Source of the DNA: Verrucomicrobiia bacterium
GTDB lineage: Bacteria; Verrucomicrobiota; Verrucomicrobiia; Limisphaerales; CAIMTB01
Assembly: GCA_019634625.1 (NCBI GenBank)
Contig: JAHCBA010000002.1
Span: 142,114 to 206,113 of the forward strand
DNA: 64,000 nt
Direction of reading: 5' to 3'
This document shows positions 24,186-34,558 of this stretch, piece after piece (the stretch's first letter is position 1; every line of letters begins with the position of its first letter). Under the pieces are notes generated by a model. That model searched no databases and was not told the DNA's origin. It saw only the letters and a list, made by a program, of their open reading frames with translations. A program made the position numbers and the translations under genes.

Positions 24186-24429
24186 GTCCGTCTCGGGTTG
24201 GATCGGCAGACCGGACCAGAAGTCGTACTGGGAACGCACCTGCCCCGGGGGTGGGATTGTGCAGAAGGACCCGAGGTTGTCCCGGCAGGTAGAAGGCAAG
24301 GGTGCTGGCCAGGTGCCGATGACCCACAACAAGCACTCCGGTGGGTGCGGGATCCTCCTCGGTCGGCGGCACGCTGGCGACGTCGGACGCCAGTTGGCTC
24401 CAACCCCGCAGGGGGGCGGTGGGGTCCAG
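24165..24429 (-). pseudogene. C-terminal remnant of an ArnT/PMT-type glycosyltransferase
   Basis: On the minus strand, LDPTAPLRGWSQLASDVASV is followed by STLAFYLPGQPRVLLHNPTP. After a frameshift near 24242 comes VRSQYDFWSGLPIQPETDFW. The order DPT-LRGW, LAFYLPGQP, SQYDFW-GL is that of the C-terminal soluble part of integral-membrane glycosyltransferases of the GT39/ArnT-like type. The membrane part is absent and the frame is broken, so this is a dead fragment. Assignment is from remembered motif order, without alignment. Confidence 0.55.
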
Positions 24430-24460
24430 GCGGCCCAGCGACATCCAGCCCGCTTTCACC

Positions 24461-24577
24461 GTGACCTCCCTCACGCAAGCCGCGGAACGTGTGGATTGGG
24501 ACAACCTGACCGAGAGGTTGCCCCGTTCAGGCTCCGGCGATGAGCTGGACCGTTTGACCGAGGTCTTCAACGCGATA
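24461..24577 (+). pseudogene. HAMP-domain fragment of a sensor histidine kinase
   Basis: Thirty-nine codons read VTSLTQAAERVDWDNLTERL and SGDELDRLTEVFNAI. This is the second half of a HAMP linker as found in heavy-metal-type sensor kinases (L-T-x-A-A-E-R..., then DEL-RL-x-x-FN). Neither the upstream membrane segment nor the downstream histidine-kinase core is present. The rest of the frame is unrelated. It is the last of the fragments before the intact LamG gene. Confidence 0.65.
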
Positions 24578-24662
24578 GTGCGCCGGCGTTGTGGCCGGCC
24601 GCTGAACCATGGGCGGTCCCTCGCGGGCTACGCCGATGCAAGTATCGGTGTCGAGCGACCCA

Positions 24663-27425
24663 CTACTGCCGGGCGCGATAGAACGTCGTCTCTCCAAACG
24701 CGACGCTGTGGGGCGAGGCCGGCGAGCCCGGGACGTCCACGAAGGGTCCGGTGACGGAGCCGGCGCTCTGAAGCACCGCGCCCGCGGGCCAGGTGAGAAC
24801 GACCCCGTTGGCGTCCCGGGCGATGGTGATGCGGATCTCCGGGGTGCCCGCCTGGGTGGCGGCCTGGTAGTGGGCCAGAATGCGGGCCGGGCTCAACGCA
24901 CGGTTGTAGATGGCCACCTCGTCGATGCCGCCCGCGAAATGATCGGCCCAGCCGTTGCCCGAACTGCCGATCGCCCAGTCGCCCCGCGGCACCCGCAACG
25001 CCCCGGTGCCGGAGGCCGCGCTGGCCACTTCGACACCATTCCGATAGAGCCTCCAATGCGTGCCGTCGTAGCTTCCCGCCAGATGCACCCACTGGTCGCC
25101 GCCCAGATCGGATGAGGGAACGGGGAACGCGGCGACGTGACTTGCGATGACCGGAAGCTCCGCCGGAGCCAGGGAGGGATCGACGGTCGAGGTCCGGGAA
25201 CCCACCGTGTAGGTGCCGTCCTCGATGGCGAGAAAGACCTCCGTGGTGTTGACCAGGGCGTCCTCGAAAGGATCCTCCGTGTAGTCCAGAAACCGGCTGA
25301 GGAAGGCGCTCGGGGTCTGCGGACCATGGGAGAGAATGCGGGCCCGCTCGCCCTGCGTGGCCTCGGGCCGGACCCAGGCCTGCAAGGTGATTTGACCCTC
25401 GAAGTCGAGGCCGGACGGATGGTTGAAACTGGCCCACTGGTCGGTCCCGTTGAGGGCAAGCCCCGTGTTGGACCCGGCGAATCCAGGGAAGGCCGGCGGA
25501 CGCGGGCCCGGCGCGGTGTTGGCGGTCAGGACCGCACTGCCATCGGCGACCTTTCCGAGCGTGCCGCTGTTGGCCAGCGGATACTGCGCGGTGTCGTTGA
25601 AGCGCAGGTAGGTGGCCGGACCCTGACGCTGCGTCACCGGCCCCCCGGTCTCCTCGAGCTTCCCGGCAAACGGCGTGGACAGGACGAGGCTAGGGTAGTT
25701 GCGGCCCAGGTCAGCGTTGACACCCGCCTGGTAGTGGGCGCGGATCTGCTCGAGGGACGGGACGTAGTCGTTGTAGATGACCAGTTCGGCGATGTCGCCT
25801 TCGAACGGGTTGTCGCCAAGGCCGGAGGCCGCGTTGTAGGCGCCGATGCCGAGGTCGGACGGTTCGTCGAAATCCTCGGGAGGATTGCGGTTGGCGGCGT
25901 AAAGGCGGATCTGCTGGTCGGCCAGTTCCCCGTTCACATAGGCGGAAAGCGTGCCTTCCCACTGGTCATTGCCGCCGGGACTGTCCACGTAGGCGATCGG
26001 TTCCCACGTGAAGACGAGATGTTGCCATTCCCCGACGACGTAATCCACGCCGGTCACGACATCCTGACCGCTACCGCCCTGGCCGGTGAACATGCGGAAA
26101 TTCCAGCCATGCCCCTCCGAGGGGGGATAGGAGAGGTTGGGATTGCGCTGGAAGATGACCCAACCGGTGCGGCCGGTGCCGCGCACGTAGCGGTTGTTGA
26201 GCGGACACTGGCCTCCCTGCCGGTCGCTCATCGGCCGGATCCACAACTCGACCGCGAAGGGAAGCCCGGCCTCGGGATTGTTCAGCTCATGGAACGGAAC
26301 GGTGGTGACCGTTCGGCGGGAATTCCGGAAATTGTAGGCCACTGACCCGGCCGTGGTGTCCCCGGCCAGGGGCGATGCGGCCGGACGACGAACTCCTTCG
26401 GGCTGGTGGGTGGCGATGCCGGCGCTTCGCGCCTCTCCGAGATTGACCGACACATCCGGACCGTCGGTGATCTCGTCGAGGCGCAGGTACACCGCCGGGT
26501 TGCGGGATCGGATCAGGGCGTCGTAGGAGACGGTCCGGTTGACGTTGGTGGCGTTCTGGTAGTGCTCGAGAATCTGCTCCGGCGTGAGTCTGGCCGAATA
26601 AAAGGCGAACTCATCGATCCCGCCGAAGTACGGATTGAGGCTGGTGCCGTCCGTGTTGTTGTAGCTGCCGAGCGAAAGTGCGGCATCGCCGAAGACCGCC
26701 TGGGACGGATCATTTCCCGACGTGTTCGAGGCGTACCCGGGCGTCTCGCCATCGGCGCCACCCGTCCACTCCGCCATATTGGCTTCCTGGCCATCCACGT
26801 AGATCCTCAGCGTGGCGTTCAGGGCATCGGCGGGATCATAGACCACCACCACGTGCGTCCACTTTCCAAGCTCGTATGGGACGCCGCTGGTGATGTCCAT
26901 GCCGGCGCTGGAACCGCTCCCCCGGAACATCCGGAAGTTCCATCCGACCGGCTCGCTCTCCGCGTGGTCGGCGTTGGGTTTGCGCTGGAAATAGACCCAT
27001 CCCGTCCGGTCCGCACCCGGGTAGGCGTAGCGATTGCTCAGCGGCGCCTGTCCCGGGACCGCCTGATCACTGGAAGGTTTGAACCAGGCCTCCACCGTGA
27101 AGGGCTCGGTCCGGGCGGGATTCATCGCCGCGTTCCACGGGACCTGGGTGCGCGACGTGCCATCGAAGAAGACGGCCCGATTGCCGTCGCCGACGATCGC
27201 GCCCGGGATCGAATGCACCCGGCCGAGATCCTGCGTCGCATCGCCCGACGCCCCGACACTCCCCGCATTCCGGTTGACCCCGTCGCGCGAGGTGTCGTCG
27301 TCGAGTTGGTAGTAGGCCAGCGGTTGGTCGCTCTGGACCGTACTGGGATAATCAGCCTGGACGGACGTCAGACCGGCAAGGACGGCCAGGACCGGAATCC
27401 AAGGGCGGGAGGGGTGGTTCGTCAT
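24663..27425 (-). CDS. Secreted protein with three LamG/concanavalin-like domains
   Basis: A 920-residue exported protein. The signal peptide is MTNHPSRPWIPVLAVLAGLT with a cleavage site near SVQA-DYP. Three LamG-type jelly-roll domains follow (around 35-290, 300-570 and 600-850). Each opens with a 'P-x-AYYxLDD' or 'PAVYLRLDE' start and contains an 'F-x-V-E-A/L-W-(F/I)-(K/R)-P' strand, 'W-T/Q-H-(V/L)-V', and a closing 'GGIDE(F/V)A(F/I)Y(S/N)...L(T/S)P(E/A)(Q/R)I...HYQ' motif. The last 60 residues (VVLTWPAGAVLQSAGSVTGP) form a small C-terminal domain common in Verrucomicrobia extracellular proteins. No catalytic motif is seen; carbohydrate or matrix binding is inferred. Confidence 0.9.
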   Translation of the reverse strand: MTNHPSRPWIPVLAVLAGLTSVQADYPSTVQSDQPLAYYQLDDDTSRDGVNRNAGSVGASGDATQDLGRVHSIPGAIVGDGNRAVFFDGTSRTQVPWNAAMNPARTEPFTVEAWFKPSSDQAVPGQAPLSNRYAYPGADRTGWVYFQRKPNADHAESEPVGWNFRMFRGSGSSAGMDITSGVPYELGKWTHVVVVYDPADALNATLRIYVDGQEANMAEWTGGADGETPGYASNTSGNDPSQAVFGDAALSLGSYNNTDGTSLNPYFGGIDEFAFYSARLTPEQILEHYQNATNVNRTVSYDALIRSRNPAVYLRLDEITDGPDVSVNLGEARSAGIATHQPEGVRRPAASPLAGDTTAGSVAYNFRNSRRTVTTVPFHELNNPEAGLPFAVELWIRPMSDRQGGQCPLNNRYVRGTGRTGWVIFQRNPNLSYPPSEGHGWNFRMFTGQGGSGQDVVTGVDYVVGEWQHLVFTWEPIAYVDSPGGNDQWEGTLSAYVNGELADQQIRLYAANRNPPEDFDEPSDLGIGAYNAASGLGDNPFEGDIAELVIYNDYVPSLEQIRAHYQAGVNADLGRNYPSLVLSTPFAGKLEETGGPVTQRQGPATYLRFNDTAQYPLANSGTLGKVADGSAVLTANTAPGPRPPAFPGFAGSNTGLALNGTDQWASFNHPSGLDFEGQITLQAWVRPEATQGERARILSHGPQTPSAFLSRFLDYTEDPFEDALVNTTEVFLAIEDGTYTVGSRTSTVDPSLAPAELPVIASHVAAFPVPSSDLGGDQWVHLAGSYDGTHWRLYRNGVEVASAASGTGALRVPRGDWAIGSSGNGWADHFAGGIDEVAIYNRALSPARILAHYQAATQAGTPEIRITIARDANGVVLTWPAGAVLQSAGSVTGPFVDVPGSPASPHSVAFGETTFYRARQ

Positions 27426-27641
27426 GGTGGTGGAAGTGGCGCCATTCCCAGACCCTCAATCGCATGACCGGGGCGGGAGTGGCCTGTTGACCGGCGAGGA
27501 GCGAGTGGTGCCGCATTGCGGGGGCAACGGCAAGCCGAATCAGCCGAATCAGCCGCCGTCGTCGGGGTCGCACTCGGAATCGAACCGGAAGGCGGTTCCA
27601 CATTCCCGCAATCCGGTTGCGCCTTTGCCCCGGAGACCCCT

Positions 27642-29093
27642 TCAGCGGGTCCAACCCCGCAGGAATCCCACGCCTGTCGAGGGAAGCGGCACCGCGACGA
27701 TGCCGGTCTCGTTGGTGGCCGTCGTCCAGGGTGTCCATGAAAGCAGATCCGGGGACAGCAGGAACTCCACGGACTCGCCTGGGCTTCCGATCCAGACCGC
27801 GACGACCTGACCGGCCTCGCCGCGTCTCGACTCCATGCGGGGCAAGGGATCGCCCTGAAGGCGGACAAGTCCCGCCAGCGCCTGTCCATTGTACCTGCTG
27901 AAAGGCCCGGCGAGGTAGATGCCTCCATTCCGGGCCAGCAACGCCGAGGTCACCAGGTAGGAGATCGGGTCACCCGAGGAGACGGGGCCGACTCCCGGGT
28001 CGAACGTGGTGTCGAGACTGCCGTCCGGATTGAGGCGTGCCACGTTGTTCCTGCGGATGCCATTGACACGATCGAACTTGCCCGCGATCAGCAACCGACC
28101 ATCGGGCTGGCCCACCATGCACTGGATGGACGGCGGATTGGGGACGCCCCCGTCTGGCAGGATGAAGGTTACTCTGCCAAGCACTCTGGGGCGGTACTCG
28201 GGATCTCTTGTGCCGTCGCGGTGCAGTCGGATCACTGCGATCTCCACATCACCCGAAGGGCCCATCCCATCACTCGACGAAACGATCACCCCACCCTCGG
28301 GGGTGCTCACCATCGCGCGGCTTCCCACCAGGAAATCCGGCTCCTGAAAGGAAGGGTCCAGGCTGCCGTCCTCTCGGAGTCGAAGGATCAGCTTGGGGCG
28401 CACCGGGAAGACGGGCTCATAAAACGTTCCCAGGAGGTAGAGTTCGCCGCCGATTCCCTTCGCGATCGCAGTGACCTGGCCCTCGACCGGAGTCGTCGCG
28501 TACTCCTCATCCAGGCGGCCATCCTCGTGCAGTCGGACGATGGCGGACTTCACTCCTTCGGAAGTGGATACCGAGGTCCCTGCAACAAGGATCCTTCCGT
28601 CGTCCAGTTCAAGCAGGTGCGCCGCGGCGGGCCCTGGGCCAGCGTCAAACGACGCGTCCAAGGATCCGTCGGCGAGCAGGCGCGCGCGATTGGTGCGGGC
28701 GTTCACGCCATCGGTGATGCGAAAGGATCCCGCGATCAGAATTCTTCCATCCCGCAGTCCGGTCACGGCCCTGACCGACATCGGGTCCCCAGGAGGATTG
28801 AACGCAGGGTCGAAGCGACCGTCCGCGAGCAACCGCGCAAGGCTCGGGTTGGGAAGGTCCGGACCGCCCTTCAAGGATCCCGCAATCAGCAGCTTCCCGT
28901 CGCCCTGGAGCGCCAGGCTCGCAACCGACGAGACATTGAGGCCGTCGGCGAGTCCCGCACGGAAGGCGGGATCCGGCGATGCGGGTGGGGGGGCGGCGAT
29001 CAGCGCGCCGCCGCCGGCCACCGCCGCAAGGATAAGGGCTGCCCGTCCTAAAACCAGGATCGGGACGAAAGGGCCGCAATGGATGGATTTCAT
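27642..29093 (-). CDS. Secreted delta-60 repeat protein
   Basis: A 483-residue exported protein with a signal segment ([20 protein letters not shown]). It then has at least six delta-60 repeats, each about 55 residues with the pattern 'L[11 protein letters not shown] ... I-R-L-x-x-DGSLD-x-x-F' (for example [15 protein letters not shown] and [15 protein letters not shown]). These form a beta-propeller-like fold. The end ([20 protein letters not shown]) is a short domain of the 'stress-type' tail often seen in this phylum. No enzyme residues are evident. It lies 216 bp after the LamG gene on the same strand. Confidence 0.88.
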   Translation of the reverse strand: MKSIHCGPFVPILVLGRAALILAAVAGGGALIAAPPPASPDPAFRAGLADGLNVSSVASLALQGDGKLLIAGSLKGGPDLPNPSLARLLADGRFDPAFNPPGDPMSVRAVTGLRDGRILIAGSFRITDGVNARTNRARLLADGSLDASFDAGPGPAAAHLLELDDGRILVAGTSVSTSEGVKSAIVRLHEDGRLDEEYATTPVEGQVTAIAKGIGGELYLLGTFYEPVFPVRPKLILRLREDGSLDPSFQEPDFLVGSRAMVSTPEGGVIVSSSDGMGPSGDVEIAVIRLHRDGTRDPEYRPRVLGRVTFILPDGGVPNPPSIQCMVGQPDGRLLIAGKFDRVNGIRRNNVARLNPDGSLDTTFDPGVGPVSSGDPISYLVTSALLARNGGIYLAGPFSRYNGQALAGLVRLQGDPLPRMESRRGEAGQVVAVWIGSPGESVEFLLSPDLLSWTPWTTATNETGIVAVPLPSTGVGFLRGWTR

Positions 29094-29256
29094 GTGGTTT
29101 TCTCCCGGCGCGCCGCCGGTTGGAAGGCCGGTCGGCGGAGCATCGCATCACCGATAACCGGGCCGGGTGAGGAAGGCAATGAAATAATGACTACACAAGG
29201 AGTCTAAACGGAAGACGGGTGTGTCCGCAGATTGGAGCGGATCGGGATGTCCCGAA

Positions 29257-29859
29257 TCATCGTGGACGGTAGGCGCGCCAGCTCTCCAGGGCTTCCCGTT
29301 CTTCCGCGGACAGGACATCGACCTCGAATCGTTCGGGCTCGCGAAGGTAGGGAATGCGGCCGCCGCGGTGCCAGTGGCGGGCGAGCCACAAGGCCGCCAG
29401 GGCGCCCAGTGCGATGCCGCCGCGCAGGACCGCCTGGCTGAGGAACTGGCGGCGGACCATGGGGACGACGGCGGGTACGGCATTGTCCTTCCGCTCCGCG
29501 CCGCCTGCTTCATCGTGGATCCGGGCGATGACCGACGGCCAGTTGACTCCGGGCCACGGGCGGAACGACAGGCGGTAGAAGTAGGATTCGCAGCCCTTGC
29601 GGGCGCAGTACCCCTGCCGCAGACGTTCCACCCTGGGGTCCTGCCCCTCGTCGGGAGGCGGGGCCGTCAAGGCCATCAGGGCTTCGCCGGAGACCTTCAT
29701 GCCGCACTGGACGCACTCGCCCTCCGCCACGGGGCTGCGCCCAGCCGGGCATTCGGCGTCGCCCCCGGGGGAACGAGGCAATGCAAGCAGCGCTGTGGCC
29801 AGCGCCTGGAAGGCACGGAGGGGCACCACCTGCACCATGGGATCGACTCCGGGTGTCAT
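29257..29859 (-). CDS. Zinc-ribbon-like hypothetical membrane protein
   Basis: A 200-residue protein of unknown function. The first half has cysteines in a ribbon-like arrangement: GECVQCGMKV near residue 50 and YCARKGCESYFYRL near 85-98. A single hydrophobic segment near 145-160 (LRGGIALGALAALWLARHWH) follows, then a short charged tail (EVDVLSAEEREALESWRAYR). This suggests a metal-binding domain facing one side of the membrane. The start at 29859 is one of several in-frame options. It is 37 bp downstream of the pilin-like gene and probably cotranscribed with it. Confidence 0.55.
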   Translation of the reverse strand: MTPGVDPMVQVVPLRAFQALATALLALPRSPGGDAECPAGRSPVAEGECVQCGMKVSGEALMALTAPPPDEGQDPRVERLRQGYCARKGCESYFYRLSFRPWPGVNWPSVIARIHDEAGGAERKDNAVPAVVPMVRRQFLSQAVLRGGIALGALAALWLARHWHRGGRIPYLREPERFEVDVLSAEEREALESWRAYRPR

Positions 29860-29896
29860 CCGATTCCTGCCGGCAGCGGCGCGGTCCCGCGTGCCT

Positions 29897-30712
29897 CTAA
29901 TCCGCAGCCGCAATGTACCACGTCCAATGCCGCGTTTGCTCGAACGGAAAATAGGGATCGGCGGTGAGCGATCTCGAGAAGTTAAAAACACCCGCGTGGC
30001 CGTCCACGAAGAGGACCGGGGAATAGAACCGGGCCGGGGCCATCCGGGGATCCATAAAGTCCGTCTGCCCGCGGTTGCGGTGCCATTGATACCATCGGGG
30101 AAGGAAATGCCGTGTGGGATGATGGCATACCTGCGGCACCGCGGGCGGTTCGTACATGAGGATCATGGACGCAGGATCGGGCACTTCGCTCGCGTCCAGG
30201 CCCATCAGCGGTCGGGCGACGCGGTGGCGGGTGAAGGGGGTCCGCAGTCCAGCGGGAACGCCGCCATTGAGTTCGTAACTGAATCCCCGGGTCTCCCAGC
30301 ACGACGGCAGCAGGGTCGCTTCGGGATGAGCAACGCAATCCTGGCTGATCTTGCCCCGATCCACCGGGCAGCGATAGACCTCGGAGGTCCCAAGGTAGGG
30401 ATGCAGATTGCGGTCCCTGGCCCAGCCGTGATTGGTTTGCAGGCAGTGATCGGAGGGGTCCCGTCCGCCAGAGAAGTGGAACATCTTCCCGCCGTGGTCA
30501 TCCCATAACATGCGGGCGGCGAACCCGATCTGTCGCAGGTTCCCGAGGCACTGTGTTTCCCGGGCCCGCTCCGGTCCCCTGGCCAGGGCGGGCAGCAGCA
30601 TGCTCGCCAGGATTCCCAGGATGGCGATCACCACCAGCAATTCAATCAGGGTGAAACCAGCCCATCTGCCATGGCGCGTCACAGTCTCGTGCTCGTGGTC
30701 GAACCTGTTCAT
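29897..30712 (-). CDS. Prepilin-like protein (type IV pilin N-terminal motif)
   Basis: A type II secretion/pilin-like protein. A short basic leader ([18 protein letters not shown]) is cleaved before [20 protein letters not shown], the invariant prepilin peptidase site and hydrophobic helix, with Glu at position +5. The rest (272 residues in all) has cysteine-rich loops and ends [11 protein letters not shown]. Proteins with this form, sometimes with 'prepilin-type' annotation, are numerous in Planctomycetes and Verrucomicrobia and are of uncertain function. The start at 30712 was chosen because it is nearest the leader. No pilin assembly genes are in the window. Confidence 0.85.
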   Translation of the reverse strand: MNRFDHEHETVTRHGRWAGFTLIELLVVIAILGILASMLLPALARGPERARETQCLGNLRQIGFAARMLWDDHGGKMFHFSGGRDPSDHCLQTNHGWARDRNLHPYLGTSEVYRCPVDRGKISQDCVAHPEATLLPSCWETRGFSYELNGGVPAGLRTPFTRHRVARPLMGLDASEVPDPASMILMYEPPAVPQVCHHPTRHFLPRWYQWHRNRGQTDFMDPRMAPARFYSPVLFVDGHAGVFNFSRSLTADPYFPFEQTRHWTWYIAAAD

Positions 30713-30956
30713 AAGGAATCCATTCCTGTTCATTGGGAGCCTTCCCGGTTGGAAGGCGGCGGATCGAGGGTCGCATAGATGAATACTGTAATCCTTGGAG
30801 CCTCGTCAAGAGGCATCGTGCGCGGATGCCAACGCTCGGTGCATCCCGGAGTCGTGGGTGAGGAGGCAGCAGATCGGAGGGACGAGCTCCGCGAGTCCTC
30901 AGTTGAACCGCCTTGGGGTTTCGTCGCCCGTGCGTCGCACAGGCGCGGACCCGGCT

Positions 30957-32189
30957 TCAACGCAGCGACTGCGCGGAGACCATGCCGGCGTCTCCAATTT
31001 CGGCACGGAGTCCTGATGCCGATGTCATCATCCTCATGGCGTTGACCTGGATCCCGACACTGTGTTGTTGGCCGTCCTTGAAGTGGATCTCGATGGTGGT
31101 CGGACCGACGGGATCGTGGACCAGGACGAACGGGATCTGGCCGGCGAAAGTCCGTGATCCCTGGGAGTCCTGGATCGTGCCGTGGAACTCAGCGCCCGCT
31201 TCCCCGGTCAGTTCCGCGGAGAAGGCCCTGACGGACAGCGCCTGCAGTTCTGCAAGGGTCAATCCCAGGGCCGCCACGTCAGCGTCGGTGATCTCGAATT
31301 CGAACAGTTCGTCGGGAAGCGGCTGGTCGAAGTCGTAGAACTCGTAGGCCTGGAAGATCCACGGTTCCGCGTTGGGGGTGTAGTCGTCACTGAACCATTC
31401 GATCCTCCGCGCCAGGAATGCCGATTCGTCCAGCCAGACCCGCATCAGGTAGTTGGGGCGTTTGCCGCCCATTTCGGTTCCGGGCTGGCGGTATTCGCCA
31501 ACCCAGCAGTGGGACACATCGAGTTCCGGACCGGCGTGCGTGGCATCCACGTCGGAGGCCGCCCTGAACACAAGTCCGCTGATCGCGAAGACCGGCGAAG
31601 CCAGCCTGTCGATGTCGAGGGGCTGGGCGTTCAACCGGAAGTGACGGTTTCCAGTGGTGCGATCGACACTCAGCTCCCAGTTGTCCCGATTCCAGAGGGT
31701 CTCGGTTTCGCGGAGGGTGACCATCTCCCCGTTGCCGGACGGAGTGGTCCCGGTGCGGAACCAGATTTCGGTGGCCACGAGCGGATTGTCGGGATGCTGG
31801 GAGGTACTGAAGTTCGGCCAGACATTGACCGGCTTCGAGCGGTCCCGAAGGACGGGCTGGGACGGGCCTGAGCGGTTGTATGTCAGAATCCGGACGGACT
31901 GGACCCGCTTCAGGTTCTCGCCGGCGGCGGCGATGGAACGTCCACTTCCGCCGGGAAATACAACCAGGCCTAGAATCAGCACCACGGTGGCGGTGCCAAT
32001 TCCGGTGACGGGCAGCCAGAGGCGACGCCACCAGATGGGGAGGGTGGCGCTGCCCGTCCGTGCGTCGATGGCTTCCCCGGAGGACGGAGACACGTTAATG
32101 TCCCGCTCCAGCCGGGTCAGCAAATCGGCGGGTGGCTCGGGCGGAGGTGTGTTGCGCAGCCGGGTTTCGATGTCGTGGTCAGTGTTCAT
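30957..32189 (-). CDS. Probable anti-sigma factor (membrane protein)
   Basis: A 410-residue protein with a short N-terminal cytoplasmic domain (DIETRLRNTPPPEPPADLLT), a membrane segment near residues 57-77 (LWLPVTGIGTATVVLILGLV) and a large extracytoplasmic domain of mixed beta content (WIFQAYEFYDFDQPLPDELF, near 300). It lies 12 bp after an ECF sigma gene, the usual place for the sigma factor's antagonist. The N-terminal region would bind the sigma factor and the outer domain would sense envelope state. No classical zinc-binding ZAS motif is seen, so the role is inferred from context and topology. Confidence 0.65.
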   Translation of the reverse strand: MNTDHDIETRLRNTPPPEPPADLLTRLERDINVSPSSGEAIDARTGSATLPIWWRRLWLPVTGIGTATVVLILGLVVFPGGSGRSIAAAGENLKRVQSVRILTYNRSGPSQPVLRDRSKPVNVWPNFSTSQHPDNPLVATEIWFRTGTTPSGNGEMVTLRETETLWNRDNWELSVDRTTGNRHFRLNAQPLDIDRLASPVFAISGLVFRAASDVDATHAGPELDVSHCWVGEYRQPGTEMGGKRPNYLMRVWLDESAFLARRIEWFSDDYTPNAEPWIFQAYEFYDFDQPLPDELFEFEITDADVAALGLTLAELQALSVRAFSAELTGEAGAEFHGTIQDSQGSRTFAGQIPFVLVHDPVGPTTIEIHFKDGQQHSVGIQVNAMRMMTSASGLRAEIGDAGMVSAQSLR

Positions 32190-32201
32190 GGAGTCCTCGC
32201 T

Positions 32202-32774
32202 TCAAGGGTGTGTGTTTACAGGGTCGCCGGAGCGTTCCTTCAGGCGCAGGCGGAGGCGATCGAGGGCGGAGCGAAGCCGCAGCTTCAGCGTGCTCAATGG
32301 CATGTCGATCACCGCGCTCGATTCCACCAGGGTGAGTTGTTGTCCGAAATGCAGGTGAATGACCTGCCGCTCCTCTTCCGGGAGTCGGTCCACCTGCGCC
32401 CACAGCGCGCGCAGGCTTTCCTCCGTGGCGGCGGCCTGGAGCGGCGATGGGAGGTCGCCCGGCAGTTCCCGCCACCAGTGCTCGGACCGGGGGGTGGCCG
32501 GTCGATGGCGGCGCAGCCAGTCCACCCAGGTATGGTAGGCGATCCGGTGCATCCAGGTGCTGATGGACGAGGCTTCCCGATAACGCTCCAGGGATTTCCA
32601 GACCTTTCGAAACACTTCCTGGGTGAGGTCCGCGGCGTCCGCGTCGTTGCCCGCCAACCGGCGCAGATAGGCGTAGATCCGTGAGTAGTGCCCGTGGAGG
32701 AGTTGGGACGCGGCGTCGCGATCCCCCTGGAGGGCTTGGCGACACCACATGCGGTGTTGTTCATCGGAATCCAT
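32202..32774 (-). CDS. ECF-subfamily RNA polymerase sigma factor
   Basis: A 190-residue sigma factor. Region 2 includes [40 protein letters not shown] and [20 protein letters not shown]. Region 4 is [20 protein letters not shown] followed by [20 protein letters not shown]. This composition is typical of classical ECF factors and differs from the sigma factor at 9.7 kb, which belongs to another group. It is followed on the same strand by the probable anti-sigma gene. The N-terminal start [10 protein letters not shown] is supported by the region 2 position. Confidence 0.92.
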   Translation of the reverse strand: MDSDEQHRMWCRQALQGDRDAASQLLHGHYSRIYAYLRRLAGNDADAADLTQEVFRKVWKSLERYREASSISTWMHRIAYHTWVDWLRRHRPATPRSEHWWRELPGDLPSPLQAAATEESLRALWAQVDRLPEEERQVIHLHFGQQLTLVESSAVIDMPLSTLKLRLRSALDRLRLRLKERSGDPVNTHP

Positions 32775-32892
32775 TCGGCGGACCTTTCAGCGTGTTGGTC
32801 GGAATCGGCGGGCGAATCGGCCAGACTTTCTTGCCTGCCCGGGGTCGAGCTGCGGGATTGATTTCCGGGCAGGGGTCTTCTGGAGTTCCGGG

Positions 32893-34512
32893 ATGAAGAC
32901 CACGGGTTCGAGGACGGGACGTCGCGTGACTGTGATTGCCAGCGGCGATCTTCGTTCCTCCGCCAACCGGCTGTGCTGGCCGGAACAGGCGAAGATGGAG
33001 AAGGCGCTGGGGAGGGCACTGGCGGCCGAGGGTTGGAAGGCGGTGCGCGGACACCCGGTGGATCGGGCGCGCGGGCACGGCTTCATCGATTCGCAGAAGA
33101 TGGGGCTGGAGGTGTTTCGTTCGCTGGATCCGGAGTCCCCGTTGATCGTGGCGGAGAGCGTGTGGCAGTACAGTCATCATGTGCTGGCCGGGCTCACCAC
33201 GCATCGCGGTCCCATCCTGACCGTGGCCAACTGGTCCGGCACGTGGCCGGGTCTGGTGGGGATGCTGAATCTCAACGGTACGCTCACCAAGGCGGGTGTC
33301 CCGTACAGCACCTTGTGGAGCGAGGATTTCACCGACCGGTTCTTCCGGGACGGCCTGCGGCAGTGGCTGGAGACGGGGCGGGTCCGGCACGACACCTCGC
33401 ACGTCCGGGATCTGGATCGTGTGAAACTGCCGGCGGAGGACGAGTTCCTTGGGCGGTCGTGGGCGCGGGTCTTTCGGCAGCGGAAGGCGATCATGGGCGT
33501 GTTCGATGAAGGCTGCATGGGGATGTACAACGCCATCATTCCCGATGAACTCCTGCACCCGACGGGGATCTTCAAGGAGCGCCTGAGCCAGTCCACGCTG
33601 TACGCCGCGATGCGGGAGGTGACCGAAGCGGAGGCGCGGGAGGTGCTGGACTGGTACCGGCGCAAGGGACTGACGTTTCGCTGGGGGCGGGACGAGGCGA
33701 CGGAACTGACGGAGGCCCAGACGCTCGACCAGTGCCGGATGTACATCGCGGCCCTGCGCCTCGCCGACGCCTTCGGCTGCGACACCATCGGGATTCAGTA
33801 CCAGCAGGGGCTGAAGGATCTCGCCCCGGCCAGCGACCTTGTCGAAGGCACGCTCAACAACGTCGATCGACCGCCGGTGCGGTCGGCGGACGGGCGGGTT
33901 CTGTATCCGGGCGAGGCGCTGCCGCACTTCAACGAAGTGGACGAGTGCGCGGGCCTGGACGGGCTGGTGACGTACCGGTTGTGGCGGGAACTCGGGTTCG
34001 CACCGGAGAACACGCTGCACGACCTGCGGTGGGGCCAGGCGTTCCGGGGGGCGGGCGTGGATGCCTATGTCTGGGTGTTCCTGATCTCGGGCGCGGCGCC
34101 GCCGGCGCATTTCACGGGCGGCTGGAAGGGGGCGAGCAGCGAACGGCAGCCGCCGATGTATTTCCGGTTGGGGGGCGGGACGCTCAAGGGGGTGAGCAAG
34201 CCCGGCTGGGTGGTGTGGAGCCGGGTCTTCGTGAAGGACAACCGCCTGCAGGCGGATCTCGGGGTGGCCGAGGTGGTGCGGTTGCCGGAAAAGGAAACGG
34301 CCAGGCGCTGGCGCGAGACCACCCCGCAATGGCCGATCATGCATGCCGTCCTGCAGGGCATCACCCGCGACCAGATGATGGCGCGGCATCCCGCGAACCA
34401 CATCCAGGTGGTGTATGCGCCCAATGAACGGCAGGTCCATCGCGCCTGCCGCATCAAGGCCGCCGCCCTCTCCGAGCTGGGCCTGCAGGTCCATCTCTGC
34501 GGTGAGGTCTGA
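32893..34512 (+). CDS. L-fucose/L-arabinose isomerase-like protein
   Basis: A 539-residue protein resembling the L-fucose isomerase family, which interconverts an aldose and a ketose with a divalent metal. Family features are [37 protein letters not shown] and the later [12 protein letters not shown] with the acidic metal ligands. The long C-terminal domain carries the second metal site region ([12 protein letters not shown]). Several proteins of this type in Verrucomicrobia have no known sugar. The start at 32893 excludes an in-frame extension that lacks family character. It lies convergent to the two-component pair and next to an ECF sigma operon, with no sugar transporter adjacent. Confidence 0.75.
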   Translation: MKTTGSRTGRRVTVIASGDLRSSANRLCWPEQAKMEKALGRALAAEGWKAVRGHPVDRARGHGFIDSQKMGLEVFRSLDPESPLIVAESVWQYSHHVLAGLTTHRGPILTVANWSGTWPGLVGMLNLNGTLTKAGVPYSTLWSEDFTDRFFRDGLRQWLETGRVRHDTSHVRDLDRVKLPAEDEFLGRSWARVFRQRKAIMGVFDEGCMGMYNAIIPDELLHPTGIFKERLSQSTLYAAMREVTEAEAREVLDWYRRKGLTFRWGRDEATELTEAQTLDQCRMYIAALRLADAFGCDTIGIQYQQGLKDLAPASDLVEGTLNNVDRPPVRSADGRVLYPGEALPHFNEVDECAGLDGLVTYRLWRELGFAPENTLHDLRWGQAFRGAGVDAYVWVFLISGAAPPAHFTGGWKGASSERQPPMYFRLGGGTLKGVSKPGWVVWSRVFVKDNRLQADLGVAEVVRLPEKETARRWRETTPQWPIMHAVLQGITRDQMMARHPANHIQVVYAPNERQVHRACRIKAAALSELGLQVHLCGEV

Positions 34513-34558
34513 GCCGTAGCCATGCAAGACGGTCGGGCGCGCTGGCTTGATCTGGTTC

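Noticed and set aside
27531-27558. Short AATCAGCCG tandem between two secreted protein genes.
   Set aside because: Only two to three imperfect units; a minor slippage product without further structure.
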